Below are positions 1 through 6,552 of a DNA stretch of 36,569 nt, piece by piece; position 1 is the stretch's first letter, and the number at the start of each line of letters is the position of its first letter. A model generated the notes under the pieces. The model searched no databases. It was not told the DNA's origin and worked only from the letters and a program-made list of their open reading frames with translations. Origin of the DNA: Quadrisphaera sp. (GTDB taxonomy: Bacteria; Actinomycetota; Actinomycetes; Actinomycetales; Quadrisphaeraceae); the NCBI GenBank assembly GCA_029257185.1, contig JARICT010000093.1:1-36569 (forward strand), given 5' to 3'. A program made the translations under genes and the position numbers.

Positions 1-259
1 GCGCGAGCGCGCTGGTGAGGCAGATCGTGGCCAGCGGAGACCGCAGCGCCACCTCGACCAGGTCCAGGTCCGCCGGCGGCGCGTCGGAGCGCCGGTACAA
101 CCCGCGGCCCACACGCTCGACCACGCCACGGTCGACCAGCCGGTACAGCGTCCGAGAGCTGACTCCGGCACGGGCGGCCTCCGACTGGCGGAAGACCTCG
201 CGCGCCGGGAGGCGGTTCACCACAGGGTCAGACTCCGCCTCGATGTGCTCACTCTTCAT
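1..259 (-). CDS. AbiEi-like antitoxin / winged-helix regulator, N-terminal part (truncated by window edge)
   Basis: The first 86 residues are visible, beginning MKSEHIEAESDPVVNRLP. A helix-turn-helix stretch follows (VFRQSEAARAGVSSRTLYRL), then VDRGVVERVGRGLYRR and LDLVEVALRSPLATICLTSA. The pattern of a short winged HTH, then 'G-x-G-x-Y-R', then a helix ending before L-T-S-A is typical of the N-terminal domain of AbiEi-family type IV antitoxins and related regulators. The C-terminal domain and any AbiEii toxin partner lie outside the window, so toxin-antitoxin function is inferred. No Shine-Dalgarno is seen before the ATG at 259. A GATAAAGT-like -10 lies about 10 bases upstream, so a leaderless transcript is possible. 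The gene lies 104 bp downstream of the KAP NTPase stop, on the same strand; that gap holds nothing recognisable. Confidence 0.7.
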   Translation of the reverse strand, partial: MKSEHIEAESDPVVNRLPAREVFRQSEAARAGVSSRTLYRLVDRGVVERVGRGLYRRSDAPPADLDLVEVALRSPLATICLTSALA

Positions 260-363
260 GACAGCAGACTTTATCGGTCGTGAAAACTAGGCGGACGCCA
301 GCCGTGCGCTCGTGAGGCCGGGGGGCGAGGCGACCGCGAAGGCTGGTTCGAGCACGGGGCACC

Positions 364-2478
364 TCAGCCAGTGGGGCTCACGTCGTCCCCGTGCTCGTCG
401 TCCCCACGGCGAGGACGATGGAAGCGCCCTCGTGCAAGCCGACCACGGTTCGCCCAAGACAGGTCGTCACGGTCTACCGACTCCTCGCGGGGGAGCAGGT
501 ACCACGAGTCGTCGACGTCGGGCGCCACGGCCGCCCACAGCTCCTGATTGACGTCCCCCAACTGGGGAGGGGTCTCGACACCCATCAGCCATCGGGTGGA
601 CACCATGCGCGCGGCCAGGTCCTCCAGCACCACAACGGAGCCGTTCATCGCCTTCTCGACTCGTTCACGGAGGCGGTCGCCCCGTCCGCACTTCACGGCG
701 ACGTGCACGTAGTAAGCGGGAGGCTCGTCCGTGGACGCCTCGTCTCGCTTGTGCAGGTGCTCGACGAGCCTGTCGACGGCTGCGTCACCCATGACTCGCG
801 AGACCTCCTCCACCCATGAGCGTTGAACTCCGTCTGCGCGGACTCGATCGACGACCCTCTCCCACACCCGGAGCCGCTCGACGAAGGGCGCGCCGGACAG
901 CGCGTCCACGACGTCGGCCGCCCGAACGTCGCGGTCGAGCGGGCTGATGATGTCAGCCATCCACGAGATCGCTCGATCTCGATTGCTCTCGAACACGTGG
1001 CGGCTGTCGTCGAGCCGGTCGACCATGCCCGAGAGCACGGACACCACGACGAGTCGCTCTTCCGACGTGCCGATGGTGCCCAGCGTCCTTGCCTTGCCGA
1101 TGGCCAGGGCGGTCTGCGACCCCGTGCCCGCGGTGATGAGCCCGACGAGCGCCTCGCCGCGGCTTTCCCTGGCCTCGTCGAGCGCGTCGCGCACCTGGGT
1201 GTCGGAGACGTCATCCTTCAGGATGGTCATGGCGATGTAGCGGTCGAAGTAGCGGTCGTCACAGATGCGTCGCTCGCCGCTGTCAGCCGTGGAGGTGTCC
1301 TCAGGGAACGCCTTGGGAAACAGCTGGGCGAGGAGACGTTCCGCTCGGTCTCGGGCGCTATCTGGCGCGGTCTCGGTCTGCCACAGCTCCTCCCACCGTA
1401 CCGGGGCATACCGGAGCGAGGAGGCGCTGTGGTCGAGCACACCGGAGTGCCCTTGGATCAAGCGGCTCTTCCACCGTGGCAGAGCGTCGTAGAGCCGCGG
1501 GAACGCCGTGCGGACGAGGGCGAGCAGGACGACGTCCTCGTCGTTGATCTCCTCGGGGTGGAGCAGGACCAGGTAGTGCCTCAGCTGCGCCAGGAGCCGG
1601 TCGACCGCGCGCGGCGTGGGAAGAAGCGCAGGCAAGATGTCGACGACCTCTCCCAGACGTCCGGACTCGATGGAGGGTCGACCCGACTCGCGGAGCACCT
1701 GGTCGACACCCTCGCCGAACCGCTCCAACAGCTGGTGGTCGAGCAGAGGCGGTACCACCAGGGGGTGTTGGACGATCTTCTCCATGAAGCTTCTTGCCGT
1801 CGCCCCTCCGTCATCAGCGCCCCACGCCGTCGACAGGGTCCGGGTCAGCGTGTGGTCGTCGTAGGCCAGCAGGTACTGCACGCCGGGAAAGCGCCCCAGG
1901 AGCCGCACAACTTTGAGCAGCGCCACCAGCTCGTCCGCCTGGAGACGATCGATGTCGTCAGCGACGATGAGCAGAGGGACGCCAGTGCTTCTCAATTTTC
2001 GGGTGGCGTCTTGGAAAGCCTCGTTCCACGGGGCACTTCTCGCGAGAGCCTGGCCGCTTTTCTCCATGACATCCGAAGCGGCCTCTCCGGCCAACGGGAT
2101 GAGTCTGGCGGCGGGTGCTGCGAACTGCAAGAGGGTCGCGAAGGACTTCCTGACGGCCTCTCCATGGTCCGTCGGCAGCGCTGCTGTCAGAGAGGCGTAG
2201 AACTCAGCCAGCAACCCGGAGACGTCCGCCGAGGACCACGGTGTGAACCGTGCGACACCCCACTGTGGACGCGCGTCACGAAGGCACTCGAGCACCATCT
2301 CGATCAACGACGTCTTGCCGCTGCCCCACGGACCCGTCAGCCCGAAGACGACGCTCGTGTTCTCCGACCGGCTGGTGGCGATGACGTCAGCGACGCGCCG
2401 CGCGTAGTCACTCCTGCTGAAACAGTCCTGAGCCGTGCTGGTGATCGGCTGGTCGCTCCACGGCGGCTGGGCGGTCAT
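364..2478 (-). CDS. KAP-family P-loop NTPase
   Basis: About 704 residues. The Walker A motif GPWGSGKTS (residues 49-57) follows the D-x-x-x-R-x-x-Y-A-R-R start typical of KAP NTPases. The Walker B region is LLIVADDIDRL (about 169-179). A hydrophobic stretch at about 116-134 sits inside the P-loop domain, where KAP proteins often carry membrane-associated insertions. The C-terminal half is not recognised. KAP NTPases occur on plasmids and in phage-exclusion loci, and the neighbouring AbiEi-like gene fits a defence setting, but no target can be read from the sequence. The start at 2478 was chosen because homology-like sequence begins soon after it (SDQPI). The frame stays open to an ATG at 2553, and neither start has a clear ribosome site. 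By eye the base composition looks less extreme in GC than the genes that follow. Confidence 0.8.
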   Translation of the reverse strand: MTAQPPWSDQPITSTAQDCFSRSDYARRVADVIATSRSENTSVVFGLTGPWGSGKTSLIEMVLECLRDARPQWGVARFTPWSSADVSGLLAEFYASLTAALPTDHGEAVRKSFATLLQFAAPAARLIPLAGEAASDVMEKSGQALARSAPWNEAFQDATRKLRSTGVPLLIVADDIDRLQADELVALLKVVRLLGRFPGVQYLLAYDDHTLTRTLSTAWGADDGGATARSFMEKIVQHPLVVPPLLDHQLLERFGEGVDQVLRESGRPSIESGRLGEVVDILPALLPTPRAVDRLLAQLRHYLVLLHPEEINDEDVVLLALVRTAFPRLYDALPRWKSRLIQGHSGVLDHSASSLRYAPVRWEELWQTETAPDSARDRAERLLAQLFPKAFPEDTSTADSGERRICDDRYFDRYIAMTILKDDVSDTQVRDALDEARESRGEALVGLITAGTGSQTALAIGKARTLGTIGTSEERLVVVSVLSGMVDRLDDSRHVFESNRDRAISWMADIISPLDRDVRAADVVDALSGAPFVERLRVWERVVDRVRADGVQRSWVEEVSRVMGDAAVDRLVEHLHKRDEASTDEPPAYYVHVAVKCGRGDRLRERVEKAMNGSVVVLEDLAARMVSTRWLMGVETPPQLGDVNQELWAAVAPDVDDSWYLLPREESVDRDDLSWANRGRLARGRFHRPRRGDDEHGDDVSPTG

Positions 2479-2640
2479 GGCGCAGGCTATGTCGACAGGA
2501 TGCTCCGGCGTCGGCTCTCGTCGGAGCACGGCGCAATGGCTCAGCCCACCCATCCGAGATCAGCCTGCGGGCACGAGGCCTTCGCCGCTCATGTGGTGCC
2601 CAGCGCGGCGGCGCCGGGGTGGGGGTAGGACAGGCTCCAC

Positions 2641-2799
2641 GTCCACGCCGGGGCCATCGCGGTGTGCCACCCGTTCGGGATGACGGGGCGCGCATCACCA
2701 CCACCGCTCAACGGGCTGCGCGCCACCGACAAGACCTTCGGCCCAGAGACGATGCGCGTCGGCGGCGGCCAGGGCAGGGCGATGGTGGTCGAGCGGCTG
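2641..2799 (+). pseudogene. Relic of a thiolase (acetyl-CoA acyltransferase) C-terminus
   Basis: The frame through 2641-2799 reads VHAGAIAVCHPFGMTG, then LNGLRATDKTFGPETM, then RVGGGQGRAMVVERL. This follows the thiolase C-terminal signature closely: G-G-A-I-A-x-G-H-P-x-G, then the C-V-G-G-G-Q-G active-site loop, then A-M-x-x-E-R-L. Decay is visible. The glycine before the catalytic His is now Cys, the catalytic Cys before VGGGQG is now Arg, and the expected A-R-I-T-T-T reads R-A-S-P-P-P. That last change fits loss of one G followed by loss of two further bases, which restores the frame. No start codon, upstream thiolase domain or in-frame stop at the usual place is present. The relic lies beside SDR, MaoC and thioesterase genes, where a thiolase would be expected. 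Confidence 0.8.
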
Positions 2800-2853
2800 G
2801 GGTGGAGGTCGGGTGGCGGTGAGCGCTGTTGGTGCGGGGCACGGACCAGCCCT

Positions 2854-2973
2854 CGAACGGGGACCTGGCGTCATGCCCGCGAGCCGAGCGGGGACCTGCT
2901 GCAGGCGACACGCCGCAAGACACCGCATCAGCTCCCCGCTGGGCCTCGGCGCACCGCACCAACTCCCCGCTCG
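2854..2973. repeat. Four-box inverted/tandem element (copy C, divergent box)
   Basis: A 14-base box occurs four times: CGAACGGGGACCTG at 2854 and CGAGCGGGGACCTG at 2885 in direct orientation, then inverted copies at 2929-2942 and 2960-2973. Each pair is 31 bp apart. Box 1 pairs with box 4 at 11 of 14 positions and box 2 with box 3 at 12 of 14, so nested stems are possible. The inverted pair lies inside a longer 20-bp repeat (2921-2940 and 2952-2971, 18 of 20 identical). The element starts 22 bp downstream of the thioesterase stop. Its geometry matches the elements at 17877 and 23893 although the box sequence differs. Confidence 0.6.
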
Positions 2974-2994
2974 ACGCCGGGTGCGGCAGCGCGG

Positions 2995-3444
2995 TCAGCC
3001 GCCGGCGCCAGGAACCGCCAGCTCCGCGGTGATGCGGGCGCGCAGGCCGTCGGGCACCGGCACGGGACGCCTGGTGTCGGTGCTGACGGTGACGTGGACG
3101 ACGCTCCCGGTGGCCAGCAGCAGCGCGTCGCGCTGGCGGAAGATGCCGAGGCCCCAGGTGATCGCCTTGGAGCTGAGGTCGTCGACCCGCAGGCCCACCC
3201 GCAGCGTGTCGGGGAAGGCCCCGGAGGCGAGGTAGCGGCACGAGGAGGACGCCACGACCGGCGCGACGGGCGAGGCGTCCGACAGGTACCCGGCGTCGAG
3301 CAGCCACCCGAGGATCGTGGTGTCCATCGCCTGGTAGTAGACGGCGTTGTGGAGGTGCCCCAGGACGTCGTTGTCGGAGAACCGCGTCGCGACGTCCCGG
3401 GTGTGGCCGAAGTCCGCGAGCGTGGGCGGCGGCGCGTCGCTCAC
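2995..3444 (-). CDS. Hotdog-fold acyl-CoA thioesterase (4HBT type)
   Basis: 149 residues, normal for a single hotdog domain. The signature TRFSDNDVLGHLHNAVYYQ (about residues 20-38) carries the Asp and G-H-x-x-N-A-x-Y of the 4-hydroxybenzoyl-CoA thioesterase family, and should hydrolyse an acyl-CoA thioester in the cytoplasm. The GTG start at 3444 overlaps the TGA of the MaoC gene by 4 bases, implying translational coupling; a longer frame upstream is only a shadow of that gene. It is the last gene of a three-gene lipid operon (SDR, MaoC, thioesterase). The acyl substrate cannot be read from the sequence. Confidence 0.85.
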   Translation of the reverse strand: MSDAPPPTLADFGHTRDVATRFSDNDVLGHLHNAVYYQAMDTTILGWLLDAGYLSDASPVAPVVASSSCRYLASGAFPDTLRVGLRVDDLSSKAITWGLGIFRQRDALLLATGSVVHVTVSTDTRRPVPVPDGLRARITAELAVPGAGG

Positions 3445-3902
3445 GACGGCGTCGGGCTGTAGACCAGCAGCGACGTCGCCACCAGGGCCGGCTTGTCGCC
3501 CCCCTCGATCTCCACGGTGACCTCCAGGGTGGCCCGCACCCCGGTCCGCGACGGCTCGGCGGCGCTCAGCGTGGCGCTCGCCCGCACCCGCGACCCGGAC
3601 GGGACGGGCGCGACGAACCGCACCCGGTCCAGGCCGGCGTTGACCACCGTCGTCGGCTCGTCGAACGTCGTGAGCTCCCCGAGCAGGGGCACCAGCAGCG
3701 AGAGGGTGAGGAACCCGTGGGCGATGGTGGTGCCGAACGGCCCGTCGGCGGCGCGCTGCGCGTCGACGTGGAGCCACTGGTGGTCGTCGGTCGCGTCGGC
3801 GAAACGAGCGATGCGCTCCTGGTCCACCAGCATCCAGTCGCTGGCGCCCAGGTCCGCGCCGACGGCGTCCACCAGCGCCGCGGAGCTCGCGAAGGTGGTC
3901 AC
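3441..3902 (-). CDS. MaoC-like enoyl-CoA hydratase / dehydratase
   Basis: 153 residues, a single-hotdog MaoC-like hydratase. The segment FADATDDHQWLHVD (about residues 34-47) supplies the Asp and His of the hydratase-2 site, followed by A-x-x-G-P-F-G-T-T-I-A-H-G-F-L, the usual second half of the motif in the NodN/MaoC group. The expected reaction is reversible hydration of a 2-enoyl-CoA to the (R)-3-hydroxyacyl-CoA. It starts at GTG 3902 with a 4-base overlap on the SDR stop, and its own stop overlaps the thioesterase start in the same way. Coupled to an SDR, it could act in acyl-CoA oxidation or synthesis; direction is not shown. Confidence 0.88.
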   Translation of the reverse strand: MTTFASSAALVDAVGADLGASDWMLVDQERIARFADATDDHQWLHVDAQRAADGPFGTTIAHGFLTLSLLVPLLGELTTFDEPTTVVNAGLDRVRFVAPVPSGSRVRASATLSAAEPSRTGVRATLEVTVEIEGGDKPALVATSLLVYSPTPS

Positions 3903-4687
3903 GACAGGGGCCCTCCGGCCACGTACAGCACCTGGCCGGAGACGAACGAGGCCCCGGGGGAGGCGAAGAACGCCACGGCGTTGGCGACGTCCTCCACCTG
4001 GCCCACGCGCCGGACCGGCACCTGGGCGGCCGCCGCAGCGAAGAAGTCCTCCGCCGAGGCGCCGGTGCGCTCGGCGGTGGCGCGGGTCATGTCGGTCTCG
4101 ACGATGCCGGGCGCCACCGCGTTGGCGGTGACGCCGAAGGGCCCCAGCTCGATGGCGAGGGTCTTGGTGAACCCCTGGATCCCGGCCTTGACCGCGGCGT
4201 AGTTGGCCTGCCCGCGGTTGCCGAGCGCGCTCGAGGAGCTCAGCGAGACGACCCGCCCCCACCCGGCCTTCACCTGGTGGGCCTGCACGGCGCGGCTCAT
4301 GAGGAACGCCCCGCGCAGGTGGACGCCCACGACGGAGTCCCAGTCGTCCTCGGTCATCTTGAACAGCAGGTTGTCCCGCAGGATGCCGGCGTTGTTGACC
4401 AGGACCGTCGGCGGCCCCAGCTCATCGGCCACGCGGGCCACGGCGGACGCCACCGCGTCGGCGTCGGCGACGTCGGCGCCCACCGCGATCGCTCGCCCGC
4501 CGGCGGAGGTGACGGCCTGCACCGTCGCGGCGCACGCGTCCTCCGCGAGGTCCACCACGGCCACCGCGCACCCGTCACGGGCGAGTCGTCGAGCCACCGC
4601 GGAGCCGATGCCGCGCGCGCCGCCGGTGACGATCGCCACCCGGTCCTGCGGCGGGGTGGGGTGCTGCTGGGTGTCTGCCACGGTCAC
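3899..4687 (-). CDS. Short-chain dehydrogenase/reductase, 3-oxoacyl reductase-like (FabG family)
   Basis: 262 residues. The NAD(P)-binding motif TGGARGIG is at 21-28, NNAG at 98-101, and the catalytic Ser (about 150-152), Tyr163 and Lys167 lie in SLSSSSALGNRGQANYAAVK. It should interconvert a 3-oxoacyl and 3-hydroxyacyl thioester. It is the first gene of the lipid operon and overlaps the MaoC gene by 4 bases. The start could be GTG 4687 or the second GTG at 4681. The sequence AGGGA lies only one base before the first but about seven before the second, so 4681 may be the true start. It resembles FabG4-type reductases, but a fatty-acid-synthase role is not implied because the other Fab genes are absent. 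Confidence 0.88.
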   Translation of the reverse strand: MTVADTQQHPTPPQDRVAIVTGGARGIGSAVARRLARDGCAVAVVDLAEDACAATVQAVTSAGGRAIAVGADVADADAVASAVARVADELGPPTVLVNNAGILRDNLLFKMTEDDWDSVVGVHLRGAFLMSRAVQAHQVKAGWGRVVSLSSSSALGNRGQANYAAVKAGIQGFTKTLAIELGPFGVTANAVAPGIVETDMTRATAERTGASAEDFFAAAAAQVPVRRVGQVEDVANAVAFFASPGASFVSGQVLYVAGGPLS

Positions 4688-4745
4688 GTCCCTGTCTCAT
4701 GGGTCTCGGGGCCTCGTTGCCGAGGGCCATCCTGCCGCACGCCGC

Positions 4746-5813
4746 TCAGGACGGCGGCGCCCCGGTGGACTCCCGCACCACCAGGCTGACGGGCAGCAGG
4801 TCCGGCTCGACGATGTCCTCGCCGCCCAGCGCCGCGCGCACCAGCGCTCCGGCGATGCGCCCGCGCTCGCCCAGCGGCTGGGCGACCGTGGTCAGCGGAG
4901 GGAACGAGGTGCTCGCCGCCGGTGCGTCGTCGAACCCCACCACCGAGAGGTCCCCGGGCACCGAGACCCCCATCTCCGCGGCGGCGCGCAGCGCGCCGAT
5001 GGCGAGCTGGTCGCTCATCGCGAGGATCGCCGTGGGCCGGTCGTCGAGCTCGAGCAGCTCGTAGCTCCCCAACGCCCCGGTGTCGACGTCGTTGGCCGCG
5101 CACTCGACCACGCACACGCGCTCCGGGGCGACGCCGGCCTCGGCCATGGTCTCGCGCACCGCCGCGAGACGGATGCGCATGACGTCGTAGGTGGCGAACC
5201 CCTCGCGCTTGGCGTCGACCATGCCCTGGAAACCGTCGGGGCGCAGGGGCACGGCGAGCACCCCGAGGCGGCGGTGCCCCAGGTCGAGGAGGTGGCGGAC
5301 GGCGATCTGCGTGCCGCGGGTGTCGTCGACCCCGACGAGCGGCACCGACTCCAGGCGCGGCTGGTCGATCACGACGAGGGGACGCTGCTGCGCGCGGACC
5401 GCGACCACCGCCGGCTCGTCCTGCGGCAGGGCGCGCAGCACCCAGGCGTCCACGGCGGCGGAGGCGATGACGGCCGCGTCGGTGCGCGAGCGCGTCCCGC
5501 TGTGCAGCAGCAGCCCGAGGCCGTCCTGCTGGAGCTCGGTGGCGAGCCCGTCGAGGTCCAGCACGGCCGTGGGGTCGGAGAAGGCGTAGGACAGCCCCTG
5601 GTCCAGCAGGACGCCCACCGCGCCGGTCCGCCCGCGGCGAAGCCCAGCACCTCGGGGGTCCGGCCCGGCGAAGCCCAGCTCCTCCGCCCGCGCGAGCACC
5701 CTGGCGCGCGTGGCGGCGGACAGCTGGTCGGGGCGGTTGTAGGCGTTGGAGACCGTCGCCCTCGAGATCCCGAGGTCCTTCGCCAGGGTGAGCAGCGTCA
5801 CGCGTTCGGTCAT
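4746..5813 (-). CDS. LacI/GalR-family transcriptional repressor
   Basis: 355 residues. The N-terminal helix-turn-helix is VTLLTLAKDLGISRATVSNA, with hinge-proximal RPDQLSAATRARVLARAEELGF. It is followed by a periplasmic-binding-protein-like sensor domain with the usual VGFDDAPAASTSFPPLTTV and a C-terminal P-V-x-L-V-V-R-E-S-T-G. It should bind a palindromic operator and respond to a small ligand, commonly a sugar; the ligand is unknown. It is divergent from a microprotein gene, with a perfect 13-bp inverted repeat between them that is the obvious operator. The gap on its 3' side to the SDR start is 58 bp. Confidence 0.92.
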   Translation of the reverse strand: MTERVTLLTLAKDLGISRATVSNAYNRPDQLSAATRARVLARAEELGFAGPDPRGAGLRRGRTGAVGVLLDQGLSYAFSDPTAVLDLDGLATELQQDGLGLLLHSGTRSRTDAAVIASAAVDAWVLRALPQDEPAVVAVRAQQRPLVVIDQPRLESVPLVGVDDTRGTQIAVRHLLDLGHRRLGVLAVPLRPDGFQGMVDAKREGFATYDVMRIRLAAVRETMAEAGVAPERVCVVECAANDVDTGALGSYELLELDDRPTAILAMSDQLAIGALRAAAEMGVSVPGDLSVVGFDDAPAASTSFPPLTTVAQPLGERGRIAGALVRAALGGEDIVEPDLLPVSLVVRESTGAPPS

Positions 5814-5832
5814 GACCCATCGTCGCAGGGCC

Positions 5833-5861
5833 TCGACACCGGGGGAGACGCGGGCTAGACT
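5833..5861 (+). promoter_or_regulatory. Candidate sigma-70-type promoter for the first microprotein gene
   Basis: TCGACA (5833-5838) and TAGACT (5856-5861) are 17 bp apart. They lie immediately before the palindromic operator, so the transcription start (about 5868) would fall inside it. This is a classic arrangement for repression by a LacI protein. The site is called by eye. Confidence 0.5.
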
Positions 5862-5863
5862 GT

Positions 5864-5892
5864 TCTGTATCGATCTAGAAGATCGATACAGA
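5864..5892. promoter_or_regulatory. Perfect palindromic operator, probable LacI-family site
   Basis: The arms TCTGTATCGATCT and AGATCGATACAGA are perfectly complementary over 13 bp around a 3-bp centre. Each arm carries ATCGAT, the CG-centred core usual in LacI-family operators. It lies between the divergent LacI gene (51 bp from its start) and the microprotein gene (28 bp from its start). It may therefore control both, including autoregulation. Confidence 0.75.
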
Positions 5893-5920
5893 GACGCTCG
5901 CCGACACCCAGGAGGACCTC

Positions 5921-6109
5921 ATGGCCACCGCCGCCGCCCGTACCCGCTCCCTCGTCGGCGGTGCGGTCCGCTGGCTCGACGGCTATACGCTCTGGGCGAT
6001 GAACCCCGCCCCGCTCCCGGCGCGCGGCGACGCCGGTTCGCGCGACCAGCAGGACCTGGCGATCGCCGGCCAGCGGGACGGCCAGCTCGTCGCCGAGCCG
6101 TCGCGCTGA
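5921..6109 (+). CDS. Microprotein with RW-[LI]-D-x-Y motif (copy 1)
   Basis: 62 residues, starting MATAAARTRSLVGGAVRWLD and continuing GYTLWAMNPAPLPARGD. A consensus AGGAGG lies 5 bases before the ATG, and the gene sits directly behind the operator and candidate promoter, so expression is credible despite its size. I do not recognise a family. It resembles the microprotein at 6287: both begin M-A-x-A-A-x-x-T, carry R-W-[LI]-D-x-Y and have a Met a few residues later. The N-terminal part could form a short amphipathic helix; no signal peptide or clear membrane segment is seen. Its product is probably under LacI control. Confidence 0.6.
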   Translation: MATAAARTRSLVGGAVRWLDGYTLWAMNPAPLPARGDAGSRDQQDLAIAGQRDGQLVAEPSR

Positions 6110-6218
6110 CCCGGAGCGCTGACGTCACCGTCGGCGCCGCGCCCCCGGGGTGGGCCCGCCCGCCCGCCACGACGTCGGTCCCGATCCACCGGCAGCCGCA
6201 GTCGCCGCGCCGTTGTAC

Positions 6219-6231
6219 TTAATCGATCCAG
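6219..6231. promoter_or_regulatory. Second ATCGATC-type half-site upstream of microprotein 2
   Basis: TTAATCGATCCAG shares ATCGATC-x-AG with the left arm and centre of the palindromic operator at 5864. It lies in the AT-richer part of the gap between the two microprotein genes, 55 bp before the second start. It has only one good arm, so binding by the same repressor is a suggestion. Confidence 0.35.
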
Positions 6232-6286
6232 TTCCGTGCCGACAGACCTCATGACCGCATCACCGACCACCACCAGGAGAACCCCC

Positions 6287-6478
6287 ATGGCCAACGCCGC
6301 CACCAAGACCCCGTCCGCCGTCCGCAGCTTCTTCAGCGCCACCTCGCGCTGGATCGACACCTATGCGAAGTCGTCCATGAGCTCGTCCGAGGCGCTGGCC
6401 ATGCGCGACGCGATCCTCGCCCAGCAGTGGGAGAAGTCCTCCGCCCGGAGCGCGAGCAAGAGCCAGCGCACCCGCTGA
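6287..6478 (+). CDS. Microprotein with RW-[LI]-D-x-Y motif (copy 2)
   Basis: 63 residues, starting MANAATKTPSAVRSFFSATS and continuing RWIDTYAKSSMSSSEALAMR. AGGAGA lies 6 bases before the ATG at 6287, which decides the start; the frame is open further upstream to 6236 without a ribosome site. The N-terminal half resembles the microprotein at 5921; the C-terminal half (LAQQWEKSSARSASKSQ) is charged and different. No known family, membrane segment or signal is seen. The 177-bp gap before it carries an ATCGAT half-site, and a hairpin follows it. Function is unknown; regulation together with copy 1 is likely but not shown. Confidence 0.6.
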   Translation: MANAATKTPSAVRSFFSATSRWIDTYAKSSMSSSEALAMRDAILAQQWEKSSARSASKSQRTR

Positions 6479-6493
6479 ACCGTCGATCGACGA

Positions 6494-6519
6494 CGGGCCG
6501 CCGCTGGCGGCGGAGCCCG
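6494..6519. terminator. GC-rich hairpin after microprotein 2
   Basis: CGGGC-CGCCGC pairs with GCGGCGG-A-GCCCG across a short loop, with a small bulge. There is no T-run. It sits between convergent genes (microprotein 2 and purD), where a two-way terminator is expected. Confidence 0.45.
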
Positions 6520-6552
6520 TGCGGGCCTGAGGCAGACCGGCTCCTCGCCGGA

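Larger units (their letters stand above)
2479..2994. other. Intergenic region without an intact gene
   Basis: This 516-bp stretch separates the KAP gene from the lipid operon. It holds a decayed thiolase C-terminus at 2641-2799 and a four-box repeat at 2854-2973, both listed separately. Nothing else is recognisable at 2479-2640. Open frames here are short and resemble no family I know. Confidence 0.6.

Noticed and set aside
823-2628. 601-codon plus-strand open frame
   Set aside because: Antisense to the KAP NTPase, whose Walker motifs make the minus strand the real one.
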